From the NCBI RefSeq assembly GCF_900142165.1, contig NZ_FQZY01000012.1, positions 1 to 64,000 on the forward strand: DNA of 64,000 nt, given 5' to 3'. The stretch comes from Hespellia stercorisuis DSM 15480. GTDB lineage: Bacteria; Bacillota; Clostridia; Lachnospirales; Lachnospiraceae. Under the pieces are notes generated by a model, which was not told the origin of the DNA, made no database searches, and saw only the letters and a program-made list of their open reading frames with translations. Of the stretch, positions 55,512 to 64,000 are shown piece after piece; positions within the stretch are counted from its first letter, which is position 1; each line of letters begins with the position of its first letter. The translations under genes and the position numbers were made by a program.

Positions 55512-55568
55512 AGTAATGCATGTGAATAATTAAACTTTTACAATGTAAATCTAAGGAGGAACAAGAAA

Positions 55569-58500
55569 ATGGCAAGAAAAATGAAGACCATGGACGGTAA
55601 CCAGGCAGCGGCTCACGTATCGTATGCATACACAGAGGTTGCAGCAATTTACCCGATCACACCATCATCTGTTATGCCTGAGCACGTAGATGAATGGGCT
55701 ACCGCAGGTAGAAAAAATATTTTTGGAGAAACTGTTCAAGTAACAGAAATGCAGTCTGAGGCAGGTGCAGCCGGAGCAGTACACGGTTCGCTGGCAGCAG
55801 GTGCAATGACAACAACATTTACGGCATCTCAGGGTTTACTCTTAATGATTCCAAACTTATATAAAGTAGCAGGTGAGCAATTACCAGGTGTATTCCAGGT
55901 ATCTGCCCGTGCATTAGCAAGCCATGCATTGTCAATCTTTGGAGACCATACGGACGTTTACGCCTGTCGTCAGACCGGTGCAGCTATGCTTTGTGAATCA
56001 AGCGTTCAGGAAGTTATGGATTTATCTCCGGTAGCGCATTGTGCAGCACTTACAGGAAAGATTCCTTTCATCAACTTCTTCGACGGATTCAGAACATCTC
56101 ACGAGATCCAGAAGATCGAGACATGGGATTACGAAGATTTAGCTGATCTGATGAATCTGGACGAAGTAGAAGCATTCAGACAGAGCGCGCTGAATCCGAA
56201 TCATCCATGTCAGATGGGATCTGCTCAGAACCCGGATATCTTCTTCCAGGCAAGAGAGGCTTGTAACCCATATTATGATGCAATGCCGGGAATCGTTCAG
56301 GACTACATGGACAAGGTAAACGCTAAGATCGGTACAGATTATAAATTATTCAACTACTACGGAGCTGCGGATGCTGAGAAGGTTATCATCGCTATGGGTT
56401 CTGTATGTGACACCATCGACGAGACCATCGATTACATGATGGCAGCAGGCGAGAAGGTCGGCGTTGTCAAGGTTCGTCTGTTCAGACCTTTCTGTGCAAA
56501 GGCTTTGATCGATACAATTCCGGATACAGCAAAATTAATCAACGTATTGGATCGTTCCAAAGAGCCGGGAGCTCAGGGCGAACCATTATTCTTAGACGTT
56601 GTTTCTGCATTAAAGGGAACAAAATTCAACGATGTACAGATCAACTCCGGACGTTATGGTCTTGGATCAAAGGATACAACACCGGCGCAGATCGTTGCTG
56701 CATTTAACAACACAGAGAAAGAAAGATTCACAATCGGTATCAATGATGACGTGACACATCTTTCACTGGATGCAGGTGCTCCGCTCGTTACTACACCAGA
56801 GGGAACCATCAACTGTAAGTTCTGGGGACTTGGTGCAGATGGTACTGTTGGTGCCAACAAGAACTCGATCAAGATCATTGGTGATAACACAGACATGTAT
56901 GCACAGGCTTACTTTGACTATGATTCAAAGAAATCCGGTGGTGTGACAATGTCTCACTTACGTTTCGGTAAGAAACCAATCAAATCAACCTACCTGATCA
57001 CAAAAGCAAACTTTGTTGCATGTCACAATCCATCCTATGTGAACAAATACAACATGGTTCAGGAACTGGTTGACGGTGGAACGTTCCTGCTGAACTGCCC
57101 ATGGGATATGGAAGGAATCGAGAAACATCTTCCAGGACAGGTAAAAGCATTTATCGCGGATCACAACATCAAATTCTACGTGATCGACGGTGTGAAGATC
57201 GGTATTGAGACCGGTATGGGACCGACACGTATCAACACGATCCTCCAGTCTGCATTCTTCAAGCTTGCAAACATCATCCCTGAGGAGAAAGCAAACGAGC
57301 TTATGAAGGCGGCTGCAAAAGCAACATATGGAAGAAAAGGTGATGATGTCGTAGCAAAGAACTGGGCTGCTATCGATGCAGGTGCTCAGCAGATCGTAGA
57401 AGTAACAGTTCCGGATTCATGGAAATCGTGCGAGGACGAAGGTCTTGCTACAAAGACAGCTGAAGGCAGCAGAAAAGATGTTGTTGATTTCGTGAACAAC
57501 ATTCAGAGCAAGGTAAATGCACAGGAAGGTAACAAGCTTCCGGTATCTGCGTTTAACGAGTATGTTGATGGTAATACACCTTCTGGTTCTTCTGCATTTG
57601 AAAAACGTGGAATCGCTGTTAACATCCCAGTATGGAATGCTGAGAACTGTATTCAGTGTAACCGTTGTGCATATGTCTGCCCACACGCAGTCATCCGTCC
57701 AGTAGCACTGACAGAGGATGAGGCGGCAAAGGTTCCAGAGGGAACACAGCTGAGCGATATGATTGGAATGCCGGGAATGAAGTTTACAATGACAATCTCA
57801 GCACTTGACTGTACAGGCTGTGGATCTTGTGCAAATGTCTGCCCAGGCAAAAAAGGCGCTACCGCACTTACAATGCAAAATGCAGCAGCAAACGAAGCAG
57901 TTCAGGCAGCTGAGCAGGCTACATTTGACTTCGGAACAGAGATTCCTGTAAAACCTGAAGTTGTTGCTAAATTCAAAGAGGCTACAGTCAAAGGTTCTCA
58001 GTTTAAACAGCCACTCCTTGAATTCTCAGGAGCATGTGCAGGTTGTGGTGAGACACCTTACGCAAAATTAATTACACAGTTATTCGGTGACAGAATGTAC
58101 ATTGCCAACGCAACAGGTTGTTCATCAATCTGGGGTAACTCTTCACCGTCTACACCATACACAGTAAATACAAGAGGACAGGGACCGGCATGGGCAAACT
58201 CACTGTTCGAAGATAACGCAGAGTTCGGTTATGGTATGTTACTTGCTCAGAAAGCAATCAGAAACAGACTGAAAGCAAAAGTTGAAAAGCTTGCAGATGC
58301 GAAGAATGCAGATGTTGCAGCAGCAGCAAAAGAATACCTTGACACATTTAACAGTGGTGTTACAAACGGAGCAGCTACAGACAAATTGGTTGCAGCTGTA
58401 GAAGCTTGTGACTGTGACTGCGCAGAAAAGAAAGAACTTCTTTCTCAGAAAGACTTCCTCGCTAAGAAATCCCAGTGGATCTTCGGTGGTGATGGATGGG

Positions 58501-59126
58501 CTTACGATATCGGATTCGGCGGTGTTGACCACGTTCTCGCAAGTGGACAGGACATCAACATCATGGTTTACGATACAGAAGTTTACTCTAACACAGGCGG
58601 ACAGTCTTCAAAGGCTACACCGACAGGTGCTACCGCTCAGTTTGCGGCAGCTGGTAAAGAAGTGAAGAAGAAAGACCTTGCAAGCATCGCAATGAGCTAC
58701 GGTTACGTATACGTTGCACAGATCGCTATGGGTGCTGACTACAATCAGACAGTCAAAGCAATCGCAGAGGCAGAGGCTTATCCGGGACCATCATTGATCA
58801 TCGCTTACGCTCCATGTATCAACCATGGTATCAAGAAGGGTATGGCAAAAGCCCAGACAGAAGAGCAGTTAGCAGTTGCTTCAGGATACTGGTTCAACTT
58901 CCGTTACAATCCAACATTGAAGGCAGAAGGAAAAGCAGCATTCTCATTAGACAGCAAAGCTCCGACAGAGAGTTATCAGGATTTCCTCGACGGAGAAGTT
59001 CGTTACAACGCATTAAAGAGAGCGAACCCGGAGAGAGCAGCTCAGCTGTTTGCTAAATCAGAAGCAGAAGCAAAAGAGAGATATGCATATCTGAATAAAT
59101 TAATCACACTTTACGGCGCTGAGTAA
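55569..59126 (+). CDS. nifJ: Pyruvate:ferredoxin (flavodoxin) oxidoreductase
   Basis: The 1185-residue single-chain enzyme turns pyruvate and CoA into acetyl-CoA, CO2 and reduced ferredoxin, the main fuel for the hydrogenase. The N-terminal half has AYTEVAAIYPITPSS and the C-terminal thiamine-diphosphate domain has GCSSIWGNSSPSTP and GDGWAYDIGFGG. Two [4Fe-4S] motifs sit near 690-760 (CIQCNRCAYVCPHAVI and CTGCGSCANVCPG), with the proximal-cluster Cys in CAGCGETPY. Codon choice is strongly biased and more uniform than in neighbours, as for a highly expressed gene. It has its own promoter and terminator. Confidence 0.97.
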   Translation: MARKMKTMDGNQAAAHVSYAYTEVAAIYPITPSSVMPEHVDEWATAGRKNIFGETVQVTEMQSEAGAAGAVHGSLAAGAMTTTFTASQGLLLMIPNLYKVAGEQLPGVFQVSARALASHALSIFGDHTDVYACRQTGAAMLCESSVQEVMDLSPVAHCAALTGKIPFINFFDGFRTSHEIQKIETWDYEDLADLMNLDEVEAFRQSALNPNHPCQMGSAQNPDIFFQAREACNPYYDAMPGIVQDYMDKVNAKIGTDYKLFNYYGAADAEKVIIAMGSVCDTIDETIDYMMAAGEKVGVVKVRLFRPFCAKALIDTIPDTAKLINVLDRSKEPGAQGEPLFLDVVSALKGTKFNDVQINSGRYGLGSKDTTPAQIVAAFNNTEKERFTIGINDDVTHLSLDAGAPLVTTPEGTINCKFWGLGADGTVGANKNSIKIIGDNTDMYAQAYFDYDSKKSGGVTMSHLRFGKKPIKSTYLITKANFVACHNPSYVNKYNMVQELVDGGTFLLNCPWDMEGIEKHLPGQVKAFIADHNIKFYVIDGVKIGIETGMGPTRINTILQSAFFKLANIIPEEKANELMKAAAKATYGRKGDDVVAKNWAAIDAGAQQIVEVTVPDSWKSCEDEGLATKTAEGSRKDVVDFVNNIQSKVNAQEGNKLPVSAFNEYVDGNTPSGSSAFEKRGIAVNIPVWNAENCIQCNRCAYVCPHAVIRPVALTEDEAAKVPEGTQLSDMIGMPGMKFTMTISALDCTGCGSCANVCPGKKGATALTMQNAAANEAVQAAEQATFDFGTEIPVKPEVVAKFKEATVKGSQFKQPLLEFSGACAGCGETPYAKLITQLFGDRMYIANATGCSSIWGNSSPSTPYTVNTRGQGPAWANSLFEDNAEFGYGMLLAQKAIRNRLKAKVEKLADAKNADVAAAAKEYLDTFNSGVTNGAATDKLVAAVEACDCDCAEKKELLSQKDFLAKKSQWIFGGDGWAYDIGFGGVDHVLASGQDINIMVYDTEVYSNTGGQSSKATPTGATAQFAAAGKEVKKKDLASIAMSYGYVYVAQIAMGADYNQTVKAIAEAEAYPGPSLIIAYAPCINHGIKKGMAKAQTEEQLAVASGYWFNFRYNPTLKAEGKAAFSLDSKAPTESYQDFLDGEVRYNALKRANPERAAQLFAKSEAEAKERYAYLNKLITLYGAE

Positions 59127-59151
59127 TCAACACGTAACAGAGATGATACAG

Positions 59152-59187
59152 AAAGTGGACGGGATTTTATCCTGTCCACTTTTTTTA
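59152..59187 (+). terminator. Terminator after the pyruvate:ferredoxin oxidoreductase gene
   Basis: A 14-bp stem with one G-U pair (59152-59165 with 59169-59182) and a 3-nt loop runs into T7. It starts 25 nt after the stop. Confidence 0.9.
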
Positions 59188-59197
59188 GAAGGCAATG

Positions 59198-59265
59198 CAA
59201 TTGGGGACATAGCAAAAAGGCAATTGGGGACGTAGCAAAGTTGCAACTTTGCTACGTCCCCAATT
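59198..59265. repeat. Perfect palindrome with partial direct repeat (REP-like)
   Basis: 59222-59265 is a perfect 44-bp palindrome (22-bp arms, no loop, GGGGACGTAGC near each end). A 19-bp partial direct copy precedes it at 59198-59216 with one mismatch. The style (GGGGAC...GTCCCC ends, then CTGTCCC) recalls REP-type elements associated with IS200-like REP transposases in clostridia. It lies between the terminator of the PFOR gene and the end of the M42 gene. Confidence 0.75.
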
Positions 59266-59318
59266 AACTCTGGACCTGTCCCTTTTTGCACTTTCCGCCT
59301 GAGTTTTACCAAGGATTC

Positions 59319-60338
59319 TTACCGGGTAATGTACGTTCTCAGAAGACGGAAGGTATTCGCCACTCCGTCCATATGAGAGCGTTCGTAGTTGTGGGAGGCA
59401 TATACGCCGGGGCCTACAAGGCCGTGGCGGATATCATAACCTGCACGCAGGGTTGCCTCTACGTCGGAAATGTAATGTGGGTAGATGTCGATGGCGAAGT
59501 CCAGATTTTGCGATTTAGCAATTTCTGTTAAGGCGGTGATCAGATCATAGTTATACGGGCCGCCGGAATCCTTTGCGCAGATGGAAACCATGTGCTCTGT
59601 GCAGCCAAGGTCAGCACCGACGCAGCCCATGTCAACGGAAATCATTTCTCTGGTATCGGCGGGAATCACACATCCGCCGTGTCCGACCTCCTCGTATACC
59701 GTAAACAGCAGGGAAACCCGGCGGTTTAGTGAGAGTCCCTCTTCTTTTACGGCTTTGGCGAGACCGAGCAGGATAGCGGCTGAGAGCTTATCATCCAGAA
59801 AACGGCTCTTGATATAGCCGCTCTTCGTGATCACGGTGCGTGGATCCATAGCAATGATATCTCCGGTCTGGATGCCGAGAGTCAAGGTCTCTTTTTTGGA
59901 AGAAACGTTTTCATCCAGAAGAATCTCCATGTGCTCTTCAGACTGCTCGATCTTCTCATCCGCCACGTGGGAAGACGGTTCGCTGTCTAAAACGACACCA
60001 GTGTAAACATGTCCGTCTCTGGTGTGAACGGTACAGTTTTCCCCGTCGGCGGTACGCCACTGGTGCCCGCCCAGAGTTGTCGGACGAAGCCGCCCGTTGT
60101 CTTTGATGGAGCGGACCATGGCGCCAAGCGTGTCGATGTGCGCGGCCAGTACCAGTGGATCACCGTCTCCCCCGATGGGGACCAGGACATTTCCTTTAAT
60201 GGAGAGCTCCGGCTGGAATCCCATATCAGTGAATGTTTTTAACAAATAAGAAGCGGCCTCTTTCGTGAAACCGGACGGGCTTGGAATTGCGGTCAGTGCT
60301 CTTAACTGTTCCCCAATATAAGCAGTATAATTGTTCAT
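59319..60338 (-). CDS. M42-family aminopeptidase
   Basis: The 339-residue di-metal peptidase has VLAAHIDTLGAMV (His and Asp ligands), SRFLDDKLSAAI (bridging Asp), VYEEVGHGG (catalytic and binding Glu) and VGPGVYASHNYERSH (last His). Family members form large tetrahedral assemblies that trim peptides in the cytoplasm. TAGGAGGAAC precedes ATG 60338. It is divergent from the RpiR regulator and lies near a peptide importer. Confidence 0.92.
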   Translation of the reverse strand: MNNYTAYIGEQLRALTAIPSPSGFTKEAASYLLKTFTDMGFQPELSIKGNVLVPIGGDGDPLVLAAHIDTLGAMVRSIKDNGRLRPTTLGGHQWRTADGENCTVHTRDGHVYTGVVLDSEPSSHVADEKIEQSEEHMEILLDENVSSKKETLTLGIQTGDIIAMDPRTVITKSGYIKSRFLDDKLSAAILLGLAKAVKEEGLSLNRRVSLLFTVYEEVGHGGCVIPADTREMISVDMGCVGADLGCTEHMVSICAKDSGGPYNYDLITALTEIAKSQNLDFAIDIYPHYISDVEATLRAGYDIRHGLVGPGVYASHNYERSHMDGVANTFRLLRTYITR

Positions 60339-60360
60339 GTGATGTTCCTCCTAATAAAAT

Positions 60361-60374
60361 ATAGTAAATACTAT
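60361..60374. promoter_or_regulatory. Candidate operator between the M42 and RpiR genes
   Basis: ATAGTAAATACTAT is a 14-bp palindrome in the 139-nt divergent gap; its half ATAGTAAAT returns at 60444-60452. A related palindrome (TTATAG-N6-CTATAA) lies before the peptide-binding protein gene. The sharing suggests one regulator, probably the RpiR protein; AT-rich sequence makes chance likely enough for caution. Confidence 0.4.
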
Positions 60375-60413
60375 AGTTATTCTAATATGATACGAAGAAA
60401 AATACAATACACA

Positions 60414-60442
60414 TTGCAGAAATAATAAAATAATAGTATAAT
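60414..60442 (+). promoter_or_regulatory. Promoter of the RpiR regulator gene
   Basis: TTGCAG (60414-60419) and TATAAT (60437-60442) are 17 nt apart, with the operator-like ATAGTAAAT just after the -10 box. Confidence 0.6.
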
Positions 60443-60477
60443 TATAGTAAATGTTAAAGTTAGAGAGAGGAAATCGC

Positions 60478-61326
60478 ATGCAGATATTGGAGAGAATTGA
60501 AGAAATATACCCTAAATTGACGAAAAAGCAGAAGCAGATTGCCGATTACATGAAAGACCATGCGGAGGACATGGCCTTTATCACGCTGAAAGAACTGAGT
60601 ACAGAGGTGGGGATTACGGAAATTACGGTCCTGAATATGTGCAAGGCTCTTGGATATGAGAGCTTTAATGAAGTGAAATATGAATTTCGTAAGTACATCA
60701 ATGCCAGCAGAGTCACATTTTATCAGGAAAATGACTATTACAATACCAAGGTTCCGGATTATGAGCTGACGGAAAAAGAAAAACTGCTGGTGGATATCTG
60801 CCGGGAGGAGCGGGGCCTGATCGAGGAACTGGCGAGAAATTTTGACAGCAGGAGGATGCTTGAAGTGGCACAGCTCTTTTTTGAATATCCGAAAATCGTG
60901 CTGTGCGGACGTGGCATTTCTTATCTGATCTGTGAATGCATTGCGACATATCTCTCAGAGGCACAGATTCCCACGATGAAAGTAAATACGGAACTCAATG
61001 AAAGTGTCTATTCTGCCTTGCCTATGCTGGATAAGAAGACACTGGTGGTTGCAATCTCTTTCCCGGATTATTACTTTGTGACACAGAAGATGGCAGAGTT
61101 TGCAAAAAAGAAAAAGGCGAAGGTCCTCTGTATTACGGATTCGAAGGAGAGCAACATCGCGTGGATCGCGGATGAAGTGCTGACGGTATCCAGCACCACC
61201 CGGATGGCGCTCAACACCTTGTCAGCACCCATGGCACTGGCCAATCTGCTGGCGTCGGCGGTGAAAATCGCGTCGGAGCAGAGGCAGAGAAAGGGACATG
61301 TGGAAGGGTTTGATAAGCTGTTTTAA
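60478..61326 (+). CDS. MurR/RpiR-family transcriptional regulator
   Basis: The 282-residue protein has an N-terminal RpiR helix-turn-helix (LTKKQKQIADYMKDHAED, ELSTEVGITEITVLNMCKALGY) and a C-terminal SIS domain (KIVLCGRGISYLICECIATYL, TLVVAISFPDYYFVTQKMAEFAKKK, VLCITDSKESNIAWIADEVL). SIS domains usually bind sugar phosphates. The context here points to peptide or amino-sugar use. ATG 60478 follows GAGAGAGG; the in-frame ATG at 60451 overlaps the promoter region. Confidence 0.9.
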   Translation: MQILERIEEIYPKLTKKQKQIADYMKDHAEDMAFITLKELSTEVGITEITVLNMCKALGYESFNEVKYEFRKYINASRVTFYQENDYYNTKVPDYELTEKEKLLVDICREERGLIEELARNFDSRRMLEVAQLFFEYPKIVLCGRGISYLICECIATYLSEAQIPTMKVNTELNESVYSALPMLDKKTLVVAISFPDYYFVTQKMAEFAKKKKAKVLCITDSKESNIAWIADEVLTVSSTTRMALNTLSAPMALANLLASAVKIASEQRQRKGHVEGFDKLF

Positions 61327-61403
61327 AAGGTCTGCAGAGAGGCTTTTGTAGAATTGTCACAAAAATATGGAAAAAGAACTTGAAATTAAGTGAACACTAT
61401 AAG

Positions 61404-61444
61404 AAAAAATATGCGTTTTTTACAAAGATGCATATTTTTTTTAT
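61404..61444 (+). terminator. Terminator after the RpiR regulator
   Basis: AAAAATATGC (61405-61414) pairs with GCATATTTTT (61430-61439) around a 15-nt loop, followed by more T. AT-rich, so moderately strong. Confidence 0.7.
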
Positions 61445-61460
61445 ATAATATAGCAATTTA

Positions 61461-61479
61461 TTATAGTGCGTGCTATAAT
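61461..61479 (+). promoter_or_regulatory. Candidate operator and -10 box before the peptide-binding protein gene
   Basis: TTATAG-TGCGTG-CTATAA (61461-61478) is a 6-bp palindrome overlapping TATAAT (61474-61479). A repressor here would block transcription of the importer. It is similar to the palindromes at 60361 and 60444. Confidence 0.45.
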
Positions 61480-61550
61480 ATCGATAGAAAATATAAAATA
61501 CATGCACAAAGAGTCTTTAGGTATAGGGAAAGCGAAAAGGAGGACATATT

Positions 61551-63245
61551 ATGAAAAAGAGAGTATTATCGATCCTGATGGCAGGCGCACTCGCATTGGC
61601 GCTGACAGCCTGCGGCGGAGGCGGCTCAGACAGCAAGAATGCGGAGAGCGGAGAGAAAGACAGTGAACAGTACATCAATACATACCTGTATGCAGAGCCC
61701 ACCACGATGGATCCCAGTCTGCGATCAGATCAGTACTCCAGCGAAATCTTAATCAGCACCATGGAAGGTCTGATCCGTATGGAGCAGAGAGACGGAGAAT
61801 ACGAGGCAGAGCCGGGCGATGCAGAAAGCTGGGAGACAAGCGAGGACGGAAAGGTATGGACGTTTCACCTGGGCGAAGACAGAAAATGGAGCGACGGGGA
61901 GCCGGTAACGGCAGATCAGTATGTGTATTCCCTGCGAAGAAGCGCGGATCCGGCAACCGGATGCCCAAACTCCTACTTTGTCACTCCGATTCTCAACTAC
62001 GATGCGGTCAGCACCGGGGAGATGGCACCGGATCAGCTGGGTGTCAAGGCAGTGGATGAACACACACTGGAGATCACATTGACGAACCCGATGCCAAGCT
62101 TCTTAGAGAGCACCGATGCCAGTGTGTTTTACCCGCAGAGAGAAGACATCGTAAAAGAGTATGGTGACCAATACGGAGCGGATGCAGAAAAATTTGTTTA
62201 CAACGGACCATTTACCATAAGTGAGTGGGTACACAACAGTTCGATGAAGCTTGTGAAAAATGAGCAGTATTGGGACAGCGACAATGTGGATCTGGAGACG
62301 GTGAACTATCAGATCATGGCTGATGCAAGTACCATTGCCAATGCATACGACAGCGGTCAGATCGATACGATTGATATAAGCTCCGAGGAAGAACTCCAGA
62401 AATACGAGGCAGATGACAGCAACAAGTATACAAAGATTTCCGGCGGATCGATAGTCTTCCAATTCTACAATACGACGGACAAGACATTTTCCAACCAGAA
62501 TATCCGCAAAGCATTCACACTTGCGATCGATCAGGAGGATATGAATGAGATGGGCTTCGGAAATCTGAGAGAGCCTCTGTACGGATGGATCGCACCGGCA
62601 TTTTCGGTGGACGGGAAGAGCATGCGTGACGCGGCAGGAGATCCGCTCAAGGACAGGAAGGCTGAGCTTGAAAAAGAGGGAAAAACACCAAAAGATGTGC
62701 TGATTGAGGGGATGGAGGAACTGGGACTGGGAAGTGATCCGTCCAAGCTGGATGTGACCTATTCTCTGGCGGGAACGGATGACTGGTACCGTACATTTGG
62801 CGAATATCTGCAGCAGGTGTACAAGGATGAACTCGGTGTGAATCTGAAGATAGACTTCACTGAGTGGGGAATCTTCTCGGACAATCTGGCAAATGGAAAT
62901 TATCAGATCGGTTTCATGTCCTGGGGGGCATACTTCAATGATCCTTACGATATGCTGAGCATCAATATGACAGATTTCAACCAGATTTCAACCAACTGGT
63001 CAAATCCAGAATACGACAGGCTCTGTGTGGCAGGTGCAACCGAGATGGATGCGGACAAACGAATGGATGATTATGTGCAGGCAGAAAAGATTCTGATGGA
63101 AAACGATGTAATCTGTCCGCTGGCGACAAGTGTTGAACACAAGTTTACGAAATCTTACGTGCATGACAAATATGAAGAATACGGCGAAGAACGTTTGTAT
63201 TTCATCCATCCGGGCTGGAAGAACGTATATACATCTGGAAGATAA
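61551..63245 (+). CDS. Peptide ABC transporter substrate-binding lipoprotein (OppA/DppA type)
   Basis: The 564-residue lipoprotein has a signal peptide with lipobox ALTAC, then the family's TYLYAEPTTMDPSLRSDQYS opening, DGKVWTFHLGEDRKWSDGEPVTADQYVYSLRR and the late DPYDMLSINMTDFNQISTNWSN region. It captures oligopeptides outside the cell for the permease encoded next. ATG 61551 follows AAGGAGG. Confidence 0.93.
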   Translation: MKKRVLSILMAGALALALTACGGGGSDSKNAESGEKDSEQYINTYLYAEPTTMDPSLRSDQYSSEILISTMEGLIRMEQRDGEYEAEPGDAESWETSEDGKVWTFHLGEDRKWSDGEPVTADQYVYSLRRSADPATGCPNSYFVTPILNYDAVSTGEMAPDQLGVKAVDEHTLEITLTNPMPSFLESTDASVFYPQREDIVKEYGDQYGADAEKFVYNGPFTISEWVHNSSMKLVKNEQYWDSDNVDLETVNYQIMADASTIANAYDSGQIDTIDISSEEELQKYEADDSNKYTKISGGSIVFQFYNTTDKTFSNQNIRKAFTLAIDQEDMNEMGFGNLREPLYGWIAPAFSVDGKSMRDAAGDPLKDRKAELEKEGKTPKDVLIEGMEELGLGSDPSKLDVTYSLAGTDDWYRTFGEYLQQVYKDELGVNLKIDFTEWGIFSDNLANGNYQIGFMSWGAYFNDPYDMLSINMTDFNQISTNWSNPEYDRLCVAGATEMDADKRMDDYVQAEKILMENDVICPLATSVEHKFTKSYVHDKYEEYGEERLYFIHPGWKNVYTSGR

Positions 63246-63263
63246 TACTAGGAGGAGACCATT

Positions 63264-64000
63264 GTGGCAAAATATGTGGTAAAAAGAATCTGTTATATGC
63301 TGCTTACACTTTTTACAGTTGCATCCATCACATTTTTCCTGATGAGAAGCATTCCGGGAGATCCGCTTGCGAGTATGGCCAAGACCCTTCCGGAGCAGAC
63401 GAAAGAGAACTTTTATGCAAAATACGGTCTGGATCAGCCGTTATATAAACAGTATTTCAAATATATGGAAGGTCTGGTGCATCTGGATCTCGGGGAGAGC
63501 ATTCTCTATGCGGGGCGCTCTGTCACATCGGAAATCGCGAGGACATCACCCGTATCTGGAATGGTGGGAGGAACCGCGCTGATCATCGGTACTTTCATCG
63601 GCGTATGCCTTGGAATGGTGGCGGCGCTGAAGAAAAACAGGTGGCCCGACTATGTGGTCATGTTTATTGCGATCCTTGGGGCGACCATACCGGTTTTTGT
63701 GCTGGCATCGCTGATGCAGTATGTATTTGCGGTCCAGCTCGGATGGCTGCCCGCATCCGGATGGGGAAAGCCGGTACATATGGTCCTTCCGGTGATCGTG
63801 CTGGGTTTCGGGTCTGTGGCGACCTATGCCCGGTATATCAAATCCAGCATGCTGGATACCCTGGGGCAGGATTATGTACTGACCGCCCGCGCGAAGGGAC
63901 TGAGTGAGCGTGCGGTCATTCTAAAGCATGTGCTTCGCAATTCGCTGCTCCCGGCGGTGACTATTTTCTCCAGCAGTATCGTCGGCGTGTTTACGGGGGC
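63264..64000 (+). CDS. Peptide ABC transporter permease (OppB/DppB type), cut by the window end
   Basis: GTG 63264 follows AGGAGG (63250-63255), 18 nt after the binding-protein gene. The frame is open to the last base, giving 245 residues: MAKYVVKRICYMLLTLF, IPGDPLASM, DLGESILY, and the EAA-type cytoplasmic loop DYVLTARAKGLSERAVILKHVLRNSLLP that contacts the ATPase. The remaining helices and the second permease and ATPases should lie beyond the edge. Confidence 0.93.
   Translation, partial: MAKYVVKRICYMLLTLFTVASITFFLMRSIPGDPLASMAKTLPEQTKENFYAKYGLDQPLYKQYFKYMEGLVHLDLGESILYAGRSVTSEIARTSPVSGMVGGTALIIGTFIGVCLGMVAALKKNRWPDYVVMFIAILGATIPVFVLASLMQYVFAVQLGWLPASGWGKPVHMVLPVIVLGFGSVATYARYIKSSMLDTLGQDYVLTARAKGLSERAVILKHVLRNSLLPAVTIFSSSIVGVFTG

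Overview
The window looks like chromosome from a Gram-positive gut-type anaerobe of the Clostridia, most likely a Lachnospiraceae member. The support is an [FeFe]-hydrogenase/rubrerythrin fusion, pyruvate:ferredoxin oxidoreductase, a complete anaerobic cobalamin gene set, strong AGGAGG-type ribosome sites, a CIRCE element before clpB, and the Firmicutes order def-fmt-yugP-rsmB-rlmN-prpC-prkC-rsgA-thiN. No rRNA, tRNA or CRISPR array was seen. The assignment rests on gene content and style only.

Layout. 1-2.6 kb is an accessory scrap-yard: the tail of a transposition-type AAA ATPase, remnants of an FtsX-type permease and of a fibronectin-III protein, a PD-(D/E)XK (Rpn/PDDEXK transposase) gene with an in-frame 24-bp tandem repeat, and a short dispersed repeat. 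2.7-7.5 kb carries the hydrogenase-rubredoxin-rubrerythrin fusion, an XRE regulator and a Rieske FAD oxidoreductase. 7.7-11 kb, on the minus strand, is a phospholipid operon: PAP2 phosphatase, LPG-synthase-like membrane protein, PssA and Psd. 11.07-33.5 kb is one very long, tightly overlapped cobalamin operon. It begins with a consensus promoter, a B12 riboswitch, a terminator and a 120-bp tandem duplication. Next come an exported CbiK-like lipoprotein, a membrane-anchored NEAT-like protein and a BtuFCD-type importer, then cbiP, cobT, cobU, cobS, a cobU-like gene, a phosphatase, cbiB, cobD, cbiC, cbiD, cbiF, cbiG, cbiH, cbiJ-E-T (fused), cbiA, cbiL and a Cys-rich protein, ended by a strong terminator.

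33.5-35.0 kb holds a decayed Uma2 gene and an orphan pseudopilin gene. They sit between two near-identical 24-bp CIRCE-like copies, the second of which controls clpB. dinB follows, flanked by inverted repeat elements, then vanZ (minus). 40-53.2 kb is housekeeping: cell wall (murE), replication restart (priA), N-terminal Met processing (def, fmt), rRNA modification (rsmB, rlmN), the PrpC/PrkC signalling pair, ribosome assembly (rsgA) and thiamine (thiN). 53.2-59.1 kb holds ychF, lgt and the pyruvate:ferredoxin oxidoreductase. The right end has an M42 aminopeptidase divergent from a MurR/RpiR regulator, then an Opp/Dpp-type peptide importer running off the edge.

How the parts fit: the riboswitch couples import and synthesis of corrinoids in one transcript. 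The only chelatase-like protein in the window is an extracytoplasmic lipoprotein, which makes the front of that operon the most intriguing part. The importer at the right end and the M42 aminopeptidase plausibly form a peptide-use unit around the RpiR regulator, with similar AT-rich palindromes upstream of each.
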